64,000 bases of DNA from Tanypteryx hageni. Lineage: Eukaryota > Arthropoda > Insecta > Odonata > Petaluridae. The stretch is from contig CM054116.1 of assembly GCA_028673005.1 (NCBI GenBank), positions 129,619,547-129,683,546 on the forward strand, written 5' to 3'. The position numbers and the translations under genes were made by a program. Shown in pieces: positions 54,880 through 64,000 of the stretch. Under the pieces are notes generated by a model. It was not told the origin of the DNA. It ran no database searches and saw only the letters and a list, made by a program, of their open reading frames with translations. Within the stretch, counting starts at the first letter, position 1, and the number at the start of each line of letters is the position of its first letter.

Positions 54880-55872
54880 AACAACTATGGTGTCACTGTC
54901 ATCTGTCCCAATTTACAAAAATTAGTTAAATTTGTGTATTCAATTCCTGTAAGTAATGCATACACAAAGAGTATTTTCGATTATGGGGAACATTTGGACA
55001 GATAAAAGAAATCGGCTGGGCTTAGATGTGGTCAAATCTGAACTACAAGGTAAACTAAATTTTGACATGTCATGCTCAGAATTTTACGACTTGATAAAAA
55101 CAAAACCAAAGGTGCTAGTGGCTGCTAAAAGAAATAAAAAATATACATGGAAAGATGTAAAATGAGTTTTATTTTTGTTTGAATTGATATTTCAATCTTT
55201 TGTTTTTTGTCAATTTTAATTTATTTTATGTATCTATGTTATGTAATATGTAATTATGCTAATTGATTAATGTAATGTTATCTTACATTTAGTGTTACAA
55301 TTGTTGTTTTTATCAAAGAAGACTATTTTGTTTCTTTTTATTTTAATTAACTAGTTACTAGTCACTGAAGATGTATTTTTAATCGAAGTTCCTAATGCTA
55401 TTATAACCATTAAAAAATTAAATTAAAAATTATAAAAAATTGAAATTAATGTTACAATCCATTGCGTTTGTTACTCTTGTCAATTAAGACTATTTTAAAA
55501 AATAACTAATCACTTTTTATTTTTATTTGTAAACAAAATTTTTACAAAAAACGATGGGGGTGGGTAGTACTGGTTTTTAGTCAGCATTTGGTAATGACTC
55601 CAGAAAAAGGTGGTCACCGTGCAAACGCTACAAGAACAATTTGGGTGCCTAAATTAAGTGCCCAATTTCCCGAAAACGGTTAGAAAAATCTAAATTTCTA
55701 ATCGTTGGATATGCAGTTCCACAAAGTTTAAAATCCACTGAAAATCTACTGGCTTATTTTTAAAATAAGCCAAATTATAGCTATCCGTTAGGAGTACTTT
55801 TTATAAACTAGATTAAATTAAAATCCGCTAGATCTACCTTGAAAATAGCTAAATTGGCAACTCTGGTCCCAA
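54880..55872 (+). mobile_element. hAT C-terminal fragment with 3' end
   Basis: Two overlapping frames give IPVSNAYTKSIF, then RVFSIMGNIWTDKRNRLGLD and FDMSCSEFYDLIKTKPKVLV, a hAT dimerisation block. The element ends ...ttggcaactctg at 55,872, similar to the end at 40,796. The N-terminal half is absent. Confidence 0.72.
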
Positions 55873-55884
55873 ATATTGATATGT

Positions 55885-55910
55885 TGTAGTGTAGTGTAGT
55901 GTAGAAAATG
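55885..55910. repeat. Short tandem repeat (gtagt)n
   Basis: Four copies of gtagt occur in ttgtagtgtagtgtagtgta. It is a small microsatellite. Confidence 0.7.
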
Positions 55911-56205
55911 TCACTACAATGAAAGAAATTATGTATCTTCGTTACCCGTCAGTCTGTAGGCAACTCTGTCGACTGATCAGAATGTCCAGCTTGCGCAGCT
56001 GTTTATTGTATATAATGGAATCACATTATAAAAGTATTACTTACGTAAATCAAACCGAGGTGGTGAAGATGTTTGAAATATCTACATAATGTATTCCTTG
56101 ATGTGATATTCCGAGGCATAAATATCGGAAGTAACGAAAATATGGGTAAAATAAATTATGAAAAGAATGTGTTAACTGGAAATCTGGTGATAATTACTTT
56201 TTTAT
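55911..56205. other. No feature recognised
   Basis: AT-rich spacer, no gene or repeat assigned. Confidence 0.35.
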
Positions 56206-56319
56206 GCAGGCACGATTCAAGTAGCCATTGTCAACGGCATTTGAAGGATACGAATGGAATTTAAATAACATTCATAAATTCAAAGTTTTAGAATTTAGTC
56301 CAGTAACATTTGATACATA

Positions 56320-57221
56320 CAGGTAGCCCTCGATTTACGCCAGGGATGCGTTCCTGGACGAACCGGCGTAATCGGAATCGGCGTAAATTGAAACGATTTT
56401 ATAATGTAAATCAATGGGAAGTCAATGACATGCGTTCCCGGCACCCAAACATTGACGAGTAATATAATGGCATCGCATTTAAAGCTCTGAAATAACGTAA
56501 ATATAATAAAGGGAGTTTAAAAGATATATTTTGTACACTTACAACCGGCAATGGCGTAATGAAGCAGCTGACGAAGTTCCTGATTGAGGATCGTCACGTT
56601 TTTTAAAGAAAGCATGCAGTGTGGACTGTCGTGATTTCTTCTTTCTTGCTATAAAAATTTCATGATAAGGCCTCATGGATGCCATAACGCTCCTCTTCGC
56701 TGTAGCACTCCGGTCCCAGTCGTGGTCAATCTCGCAGAGCTCATCAGTGAGTTTATCCATGTCTGAGAGGACGCGCTGGAGATCGCTTGTCTTCATTTCA
56801 CGTAGAGGAAGTGTACAGTCGTCTCTGCTATTACGCGGTAGTTGCATTCATGTAAGTTGCCGACCTATAGAAAATCGCCTAATAAAAATAATACCGGGAC
56901 CTCCGCAGAGATTGAATTTGTCCTTTGATAGGTTAAAGCGCCGGGAATGAAGTCGCATAAGAGCAAACTCGCATATGTAAAAGTTTACATTTTACAAGCA
57001 GCTTTTACCGATTAATCGCGCATTAGAGCAAATTCGCAGAGATGACTGTATTTATAATTTTTATTCAAAATCAGCGATGTAAGAATTACGATTTAGTATA
57101 AGAAGCAATACGAGAAAATTGTAAAACGTTCTAAATTATAGCAAATATATTTTTTCACTTTTTGACCTCCTGGATTCAAAATCGACATTATTCTGAATCG
57201 GCGCAAATCGAGGGCTACCTG
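56320..57221 (-). mobile_element. Tigger derivative, 902 bp, with clean TA target
   Basis: TA at 56,318-56,319 and 57,222-57,223 flank CAGGTAGCCCTCGATTTACG and the complement of CAGGTAGCCCTCGATTTGCG. The related copy at 16,990-17,005 reads gatacatatttaaatt, which is exactly the empty site. Confidence 0.85.
56539..56847 (-). pseudogene. Tigger transposase C-terminal tail
   Basis: The 102-codon frame ends with ARKKKSRQSTLHAFFKK, the basic PIP-box-like tail (KQ.TLDSFF) typical of Tigger/CENPB-type transposases, preceded by a charged helical part. The catalytic domain is deleted in this derivative. Confidence 0.65.
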
Positions 57222-57715
57222 TATTTAAATTATGCCTGCAACTATAACATGCAAAATGTGATGTCGCCGTTTCATTGTAAATTGATAGCTCTAACTAAAT
57301 TGCTCGTACATATTAAAACTCATTCTTTAGAATATTAAAAGTGAGGTCTGTAATGGGGCTCAAACTTTTTTCCAAAACAGTCTTCAGACATAGACTCTCA
57401 GACTAATATGTATGCTGTTTTCCTCTATCATATGAAACTGGCCATAACAGAAAAAAATAGTGTTGTATTTCCTCCTCATAGTTCAGTTGGGGCAGTTATG
57501 CGATGGATGCAATTATGCGAGTAAATATGGTATTTCTCCATTACACCATCAATGGATGTCACTGCCAGGTGCTAGAGTGTCACTTGCATACAGGGTAATT
57601 TTCCTGCCACTTGTGGGTGTTTCTGCATCATTTAGTTCCCTCATAGGAATTTCTCATAAAAACAACCCCTGATTTACTTTTTGTGGAGCTCCATCTATTG
57701 CAGACTGTTGTTGAA

Positions 57716-58107
57716 GCTAAAATTTCATATTTTCATCATTGGTAATGTTGATTGGGCATTAGAATTATAAAGAATTGAGTGGAATTTTTAATGCAATTTA
57801 TATTTACAAGATTTAATTGCTGATTATTTGAGAGAAATTCAAACTATGACAAATTTCTATAAAAATGAATAGGTCTTTGAGTTTATTTTTTCTGAAAAAA
57901 TTGATAGTATAGAAATCCTTAAAATGACATTTTTATCCAAGGAAGTTCTTGTCTTTTGAATTCATTAATAAAACAACCATACAAATATTGATAGTAGATG
58001 GTTGTCCATTTTAGTAACATTTGAATCCTATGTTAAAATATAATTAAATTATAAGTTAAGATAATAATATAAATGTGATGTATAAATATGATATAGTGAA
58101 GGAAATA
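57716..58107 (+). repeat. Direct repeat, left copy (392 bp)
   Basis: The repeat runs gctaaaatttcatattttca...gtgaaggaaata. It recurs at 60,107-60,499 with roughly ten differences noticed. It has no TG/CA ends, primer-binding site or polypurine tract, so it is not an LTR. Confidence 0.9.
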
Positions 58108-60106
58108 TAATTGGTGTGAGATGTAATTTTTCCATAAAATGAACAAAAATTCATTAAAATAAATCCAGCGTTTAAAATTTAATATGGAAAGGCTATTAAG
58201 TGACTGGTTGGAGATGTTGTATTCCTACAAGTACGATTTTAATTTTGAAAAAGTAAAGAGTTAATTAAAAAATTCAAAGGATTATGGGGAAAGTTCAGCA
58301 ATGGTTTCTTTTGTAGCAAGCAGTGGGTGGTTTGAAAATTTTAAGAAAAGAGCAGGATTGCATAATGTTAAATTTAGTGGAGAAGCTACAAGTGCAAGTG
58401 TAGATGCAGCTAAAGCATTTCCTGATTCTTTTTCAAGCAGTTATTGAAAAGGAAAGTTATTTGGCTTGGCAAGTATTCAATTTTGTTGAAGCTGCAGTAT
58501 TGGAAAAATGCCAGAAAGAACATTTATTTTCAGAGAGGAGAGGGGCATGTCAGGCTGTAAACCTATTAAAGAATTGCTACTTGGGGATAATGCTGCAGGG
58601 AATTTAACCTTTAACCCTTAAACTGCTCCCATCATATGTAAACGATCAGCGTAGTAGACTGCTCCCATCGTATATATACGATTGCTTCTTTCCTGCCGTT
58701 GTTTGAATTGATGATTACTTCAACCTTCCTAGAGAGGTCCCTAGGTACCTTCTGAAGCCTGAGTAGTCTTTTCTCCCCCATATTTTATTTTATTTGCGGT
58801 CCAGCCATGTCTGAAGTTGGGACTGTGTTGACGTCACGGACCGGCCATCAGAGAAAAAGGTACACTTTCCGCCCTCAAGGAGCTTAGTAAGGAAGAGAAT
58901 ATTTTCTTTTCGGGTTCTGAGGGGGAACACACTAGTGAGGATGACTATGCATAGGAAGAAGAAGTAACAGTGGGAGATTCAAATGTCATATTTTCATGGA
59001 CAAACAGAAGAGACTTCGCACCAAGTCAACTGCAGTTTAATAGCAGTAATTCTGGTATTACTGGTGATTTTGTGATTCCTGATTATGACAATATACTAGA
59101 CTACTTTGAGGCATTCTGCAATATGAATTTGGTGAACTACATAGTTACCGGAACAAATATATATGCAGCACAGTGCATTGAAATGGAGTCGCTTTTGCCC
59201 CACTCCTGCATGCAACGCTGGGTAGATGTAAAGCCTCATGAATTTTGTCTTAATTCTCAGTTTTTTGTTTTAAAACTAGAGTCTTATAGTTATATTTTGA
59301 ATTTATTTAATTATTTTATATTCCTTAACATTTATTTTTATTTGCTTTATTTTGATAAATTTTAAATTTAGTTGAATATACAATTACAGATTATAGACGA
59401 GGACAAATAAATGGCATATCTAAGAGAATATTTTTATAATAATTGATTTTTTAATGTATTTTCCCTATTTATATGTTACTATTAAGCATTTGGGGGAAAT
59501 TTTTTTTTAAAATATGAACTTAATTTTTTTGCGCATAGCAGTAGGCAGACTTTTGTATATATTGTGCAGTTTAAGGGTTAAATGCTACATTTATTTTGGA
59601 GAATTTTTGTTCATTTTATGGAAAAATTACGTATCTCATGAATTATTGGTACTAAAATGTTCAAATAAAAAGCAATTTATTGTAAAAATATTAAAGAATT
59701 GCATACTTCTGTTTTGTAGGGGAAATAAACATAAAATATTTTGAAAAATATGTCCCTGAGCTATTGTATTTTTTGTGCCCATATGGGCACATTTGGCGTT
59801 TAAAGGTTAAAGCTGAAGCTATTGGTAGATTATAATTCTGAAAGGGCTCTCTACACATTGTTCATATGGAGGGCAAACAAGAACTCCTGGATAACCAAGA
59901 CAATTTTTGAAAGCTGGTTTACAAATTATTTTTGCCCAGCTGTTAAACATTATTGCTTGTCCTTGACAGTGTTCCAGGACATCCCACAACCCTTGATGAC
60001 TTGTCAGACAAGAAGGAAAAGCATATTACAAAAATGGAATATGCAGAGATTTCAAAGGCATTTTTTTAATGGAAAGCTGTATAAAATAGTATCAAGAATT
60101 TGGGTG
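58108..60106 (+). repeat. Third copy of the Tigger/MITE/piggyBac block
   Basis: Corresponds to about 23,240-25,284 of arm 1, same orientation. It starts inside MITE copy 1 and ends inside Tigger, so neither end is a transposon end. It includes the first Tigger piece (58,215-58,605), the piggyBac derivative and the TTAA MITE. Small deletions remove about 15 bp near 59,840 and about 32 bp near 59,957. It is visibly more diverged than arm 2. Confidence 0.9.
58970..59365 (+). pseudogene. piggyBac N-terminal fragment, third copy
   Basis: Encodes ILDYFEAFCNMNLVNYIVTG, then TNIYAAQCIEMESLLPHSCM. The codon that is a stop in both duplication arms (tag at 24,283) is tac (Tyr) here, so this copy keeps the older state. 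The catalytic domain is absent. Confidence 0.75.
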
Positions 60107-60499
60107 GCTAAAATTTCATATTTTCATCATTGGATAATGTTGATTGGGCATTAGGATTATAAAGAATTGAGTGGAATTTTTAATGCAATTTATATTTACA
60201 GGATTTAATTGCTGATTATTTGAGTGAAATTCAAACTATGACAAATTTCTATAAAAATGAATAGGTCTTTGAGTTTATTTTTTCTGAAAAAATTGATAGT
60301 ATAGAAATCCTTAAAATGACATTTTTATCCAAGGAAATTCTTCTCTTTTGAATTCATCAATAAAACAACCATATAAATATTGATAGTAGATGGTTGTTCA
60401 TTTTAGTAACATTTGGATCCTATGTTAAAATATAATTAAATTATAAGTTAAGATAATAATATAAATGTGATGTATAAATATGATATAGTGAAGGAAATA
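60107..60499 (+). repeat. Direct repeat, right copy (393 bp)
   Basis: Partner of 57,716-58,107. Together the two look like a long duplication of the target on both sides of the inserted third copy. Confidence 0.9.
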
Positions 60500-61600
60500 G
60501 TCTTTAGGCACATTTATTTTTGAAAGGAAAAAGTGTGTTGTACCAGATCTGTCCATCTGTCTGACTCTATGCATGCATCAGATGTGTCAGAAAAGTGTTT
60601 ATTTGGGAGTTATAATAACATGATCCCTGCAATGTGGAGAGCTTCAGTATTTCTTTTGAAATTATTGTTATTTTAATAATTTCCTGTATTTTGGTGTTGT
60701 CTATATGTAAGCATTTAAAGATTTCTCTACATATGCAGCAGCATCTTAGTCAAGAGATAGAAAATTTTTTTTGCTTGCTTGCCAAAATCATAAAATTGGT
60801 TTTCCTTTTGGATATCAATGTTTTACACAAGAATTTTAGATACCAAAATTTAAGTACAGGCAGTCTTCGATTTTGTAATGTTGAAGTTTCATTGAATGGC
60901 TCTTACAATGTTTATGAATTCAACACCATCTATCAACTTTCCAGCATCAGTTTTGAGTTTACAACACTTGCTAAGTCAAGTTGAAATGTTCGTATGTGGT
61001 TGGCTGAAAAGTTCTTGGCCTAAATAAGATGAGGTGAGGAGAGGGTTGAATCATTTACATAAGTTGTGGCTAGACATCTTGTGACAATGTTTACACAGTT
61101 TCATGATAATACTCTTAGCTGTAAATTCTCTGCTGATCCTTTAGAGTAGCCATGCAAACCCTGAGGAGTCTGCATGTTTCCATTGGTTCAATAGTTCTTT
61201 TGTTTTCAGATCAAAATGATGCATCCAAGTGTTATCTTGTGTAACTAAATCATTTGCTGATAATGTACTGCTGAGAGTATTATAATGAAATTGGGTGTGC
61301 TTCATCACAAGATGTCTAGCTACAGTACCTATATATAAAACAACTATTTCCTCCCATTGCTATTAAGAAAAGAAGTTTTCAGCCACCTCTCGTATGTGCA
61401 CAGTGCTATTCTGTGCTGCCCATCAAGGCCCTCTGATGCTTTTCTGATGCAATTTTTACTTGATGAATCATTGGTCTTCCAAACTTTCGCTTAAAATGTA
61501 GTCTCTCATAGCCCATCATAATTGTAGAAAAACATAAATCTGGCACAAGAGATGTTTTTTATTTTAAGAAATGTAGAACAATACTATGGGAACAAAAATT
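60500..61600. other. No gene recognised
   Basis: AT-rich sequence with hydrophobic small frames but no domain. The sequence acaggcagtcttcgattttg at 60,856 resembles a Tigger end (caggcagtcctcg type), so an old Tigger scrap may be present. Confidence 0.4.
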
Positions 61601-61624
61601 AACATAATTAAGAGGTCCGAAAAT

Positions 61625-61880
61625 TGGGAGACCAGCTAAAATTGCTAGAGATTTGGATATTCTTGGAATGACTATCATGACCATCCTGAAAGATTAAGTA
61701 ACAAATCAGGAACATGTTTAAAGGCTTGCCTTCTGTGCAATCAACTGTGATAACTATGTTGGACTTATTGCTGAGGTTGAGAAACTGTTAATCTTTTTGC
61801 TGGAGGATCAAAATCAGCACAACTCCTGTAAGTCTAGGTATAATTCAGGAAAAGGCTGGAAGTCTTTATGATAATCTGAA
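61625..61880 (+). pseudogene. pogo/CENPB N-terminal HTH remnant with hAT-like end
   Basis: The sequence reads IARDLDILGMTIMTILKD, EVEKLLIFLLEDQ and GIIQEKAGSLYDNLK. This follows the pogo DNA-binding order (LGI..STI.TILK, then W...Q, then QEKA). At 61,884 it runs into caggggtctcaaacaagtgg, a word typical of hAT ends. Confidence 0.5.
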
Positions 61881-62161
61881 GCAGGGGTCTCAAACAAGTG
61901 GCCCACCAGGTCATATAGTGTGGGCCACTCTGCTTAAAGGTGACCTATCTCTTGTTTCTACATTATGTAGAGTTATAAAATCACATACATTCAGTGAAAG
62001 AGTAGAGACAGCCATTTCCAATCCTCTCTCCCCTTCCTGATGAAAACACATTTTCATGCCAAATTTGAGGCTATTTGGGTGTGAAAATGAAAATTACCCA
62101 CATACAAATACTTTGCTTTTTGATGGTGAAAATAAAAAAACAAATTCCTAAGAAATATATA

Positions 62162-62630
62162 CCGTGTATGCTGGCGTATAAGTTGACCTTTTGAAGCTCA
62201 ATAAAATTCCAAAAACTTAAGGTCGACTTATACACTGAATATAAAATGTGACCTTTAAATAACATTAAAAACATTGATATTTATGAAAACATTTGATCTT
62301 ACTGTGTAGGTGATCACCATTTTGAATCAGCTGCTCCATTGTTTACATATTCTGTCATTGATTTTAGAAGATTTAAGATAATTATTTTTTATAGTTAATA
62401 AAAATTGTAACTTGTTTTTATTACTGAATCTCAAAAATATAAACAACCTGTTTTCAATTACACTTCCTCAATATACCTCATATATGGAGAAAGTAAAAAT
62501 ACCATGAGAAGTTTTTTTAGTGAAAAAGTGGGGGTCGACTTATACGGCGAATGTCTAGTCGTGCATTTACAATAAAAAAAATTGAGGTTGACTTATATGC
62601 TGGGTCGACTTATACACCAGCATATACTGG
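62162..62630. mobile_element. pogo-type MITE (TATAAGTCGACC ends)
   Basis: The ends are CCGTGTATGCTGGCGTATAA and the complement of CCAGTATATGCTGGTGTATA, each followed by agtYgacc. Additional gtcgacttata words lie within. A TA precedes it at 62,160. No coding sequence is present. Confidence 0.72.
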
Positions 62631-64000
62631 ATCACATGCTCAGCAACCAAACCCTGGTCATGTGAAATATATTTATGTGGAATTTACAGTGTTATTTATT
62701 TTCATTGTCATGAAGCAGTTCTACCAAGTTACTCCAGAAATGTTCACTATATATACAGATAAAATGCATATTATGTTCAAAAATTTATGGTAGACATCTT
62801 GGAAGAAATCTAAAGGAAACAAGTTTTCTACTGTTATATTTCTTTTAGTAAATTTGATATTATTATGAATGAAATTCTTAAAAAAGGTAAAAGTAAAACT
62901 TTTATGGGTAATGACAGTCAAAGCTATTATACGTAAATGAAGTTCAAGAATCAAATCAAGGACTTGGAGAACTTAGCCATTCTGATTACATTCATAGAAT
63001 ATTTTAAGATTATAATGCAGTAGCTCTTTAAGTTTTACTAATTAATTTTTTAAAGTAAATATTAATGAAATGATTTATACACTGTAAAATGGGAATAAAA
63101 TATTGTTTATTAATTTTACATAATATCATAGAACACATATGATGTTTTTTCCAACATATGCCATATTATCTTGTCCCTGATATATTTTTAAAAATTTCAA
63201 AAACATAATGAACTCCTTACATCATGCCACACAACTCTATCTGACTTATAATATGGCCAAAAGGAAAACTAATGGTAGACCAACTCATTTTTAGTGTTTT
63301 ATGGAATGGTTAAATTTACATCACATATGTTTGTTGTTGATTTTAAACCTTTTCATTAACTTTCAATAATCTTCTGGTAGAAATAGTTTATTTACAGAAA
63401 GATTTCCACTGCTGATAACTAAATAAAAAATAAAAACTGACAAACATGAACCTCTTTACCAACAGTTTTATACATTTTCAAGTCTTTCTTGAAGAGGTAA
63501 CAAATATATTCAAGGGCAAATCACTTCTAACTAATGATGTTATCAATAAGCCCAATTTTTTGAACAGCTGTAGGCGGTATTACAAAGAGACGAGAACACA
63601 TGCTACATTCAAGGGACAAGTACACAAGGAATAGATAGAAGCACTTTTATTTGATTTATTTTCCATAAATTTGATTTTAAATACCAAGTATGTCTACTAA
63701 CAATTGTATGAGGTTGGTGAAAATATTTCCCAAGGATATACCTAGAGGAAAAATATCAAGGCATGCTTATTTTATTACCTCAAAACACAAGTCTCAACTT
63801 TGACTCATTGGTTGATTAAAATATCTAACATCCATATTATTTCTTTGGTTTTTAATGTATTGTCCTGTTACCAAGGAATTTATGTACATGGTTTTCCTCT
63901 TTTGTACTTTCTAGCCACTCACTTAAATTTCAAAAGTATAAAATTGCAAGGCTGTTATTAATGTTAATAAGGTAAATGCTTGCTCAAATCAATGGCTTTT
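62631..64000. other. No gene recognised
   Basis: AT-rich sequence. Short open frames have no recognisable domain, and no repeat could be paired with another part of the window. Confidence 0.4.

Larger units (their letters stand above)
56206..57535. mobile_element. Second copy of the 17-kb MITE, with a Tigger derivative inside
   Basis: Blocks at 56,220-56,318, 57,222-57,340 and 57,340-57,408 match 16,900-16,997, 16,996-17,115 and 17,810-17,885. The middle of the 17-kb copy is missing here. The right side ends near ...gtaaatatggta at 57,535, like the other copy. The left end is unclear. Confidence 0.6.

Noticed and set aside
57716..60499. LTR retrotransposon with 392-bp LTRs
   Set aside because: The repeats lack TG...CA ends, there is no primer-binding site or polypurine tract, and the interior is a copy of Tigger/piggyBac sequence with no gag or pol.
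60634..60984. 116-codon open frame
   Set aside because: Hydrophobic AT-rich composition with no homology recognised. It overlaps a possible Tigger end, so a chance frame is more likely.
62551..62793. 80-codon frame
   Set aside because: Its first part is the end of a MITE and the rest has no domain.
1..64000. tRNA, rRNA, CRISPR or bacterial features
   Set aside because: None seen. Spliced genes and eukaryotic transposons dominate, so ribosome-binding sites, operons and origins of bacterial type do not apply.

Overview
This is a eukaryotic window, most likely from an arthropod and probably an insect. It is AT-rich, has large introns, and is packed with Tigger/pogo, piggyBac, hAT, Helitron, LINE, Penelope-like and Ty3/gypsy sequences. 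I cannot resolve the lineage further. Only two host genes are visible, both on the + strand. The first is a TRIP4 (ASC-1) orthologue, 426-29,998. I assembled it from 12 exons whose phases all agree and sum to 522 codons including the stop. The second is a compact two-exon homologue of the uncharacterised human gene C15orf61, 40,978-41,486. No tRNA, rRNA or CRISPR array was seen.

Layout. 1-425: 5' flank of TRIP4. 426-19,857: TRIP4 exons 1-10, with introns carrying a LINE (1.9-5.5 kb), Penelope, mariner and hAT remnants, a pogo transposase split by two piggyBac insertions (8.5-12.6 kb), a Harbinger-like piece, another hAT, a LINE scrap and a 1.1 kb MITE. 19,858-29,276: intron 10, almost entirely one Tigger element enlarged to 9.3 kb by nested insertions. 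29,277-30,790: TRIP4 exons 11-12 and 3' UTR. 31,001-35,486: a coding-intact Ty3/gypsy element of CsRn1 type. 35,651-40,796: dead hAT, LINE and Tigger pieces. 40,978-41,486: the C15orf61 homologue. 42,239-49,916: an almost identical inverted copy of 23,492-35,650, without the gypsy element. 49,917-55,872: a hAT, a nearly full-length piggyBac and a hAT tail. 56.2-57.5 kb: a second copy of the 17-kb MITE, carrying a Tigger derivative. 57,716-60,499: a third copy of the nested Tigger/piggyBac block, between 392-bp direct repeats. 60.5-64 kb: old transposon scraps and no gene.

The most notable structure is the large inverted duplication with 7.7-kb arms and a 6.6-kb spacer. It carries the last two TRIP4 exons a second time in antisense. 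The C15orf61 homologue sits in the spacer and is transcribed toward the antisense arm, so read-through would make RNA complementary to the TRIP4 3' end. The gypsy insertion is present in one arm. The other arm keeps the exact empty site, which orders the two events. All coordinates were read by eye; identities are descriptive, not computed.
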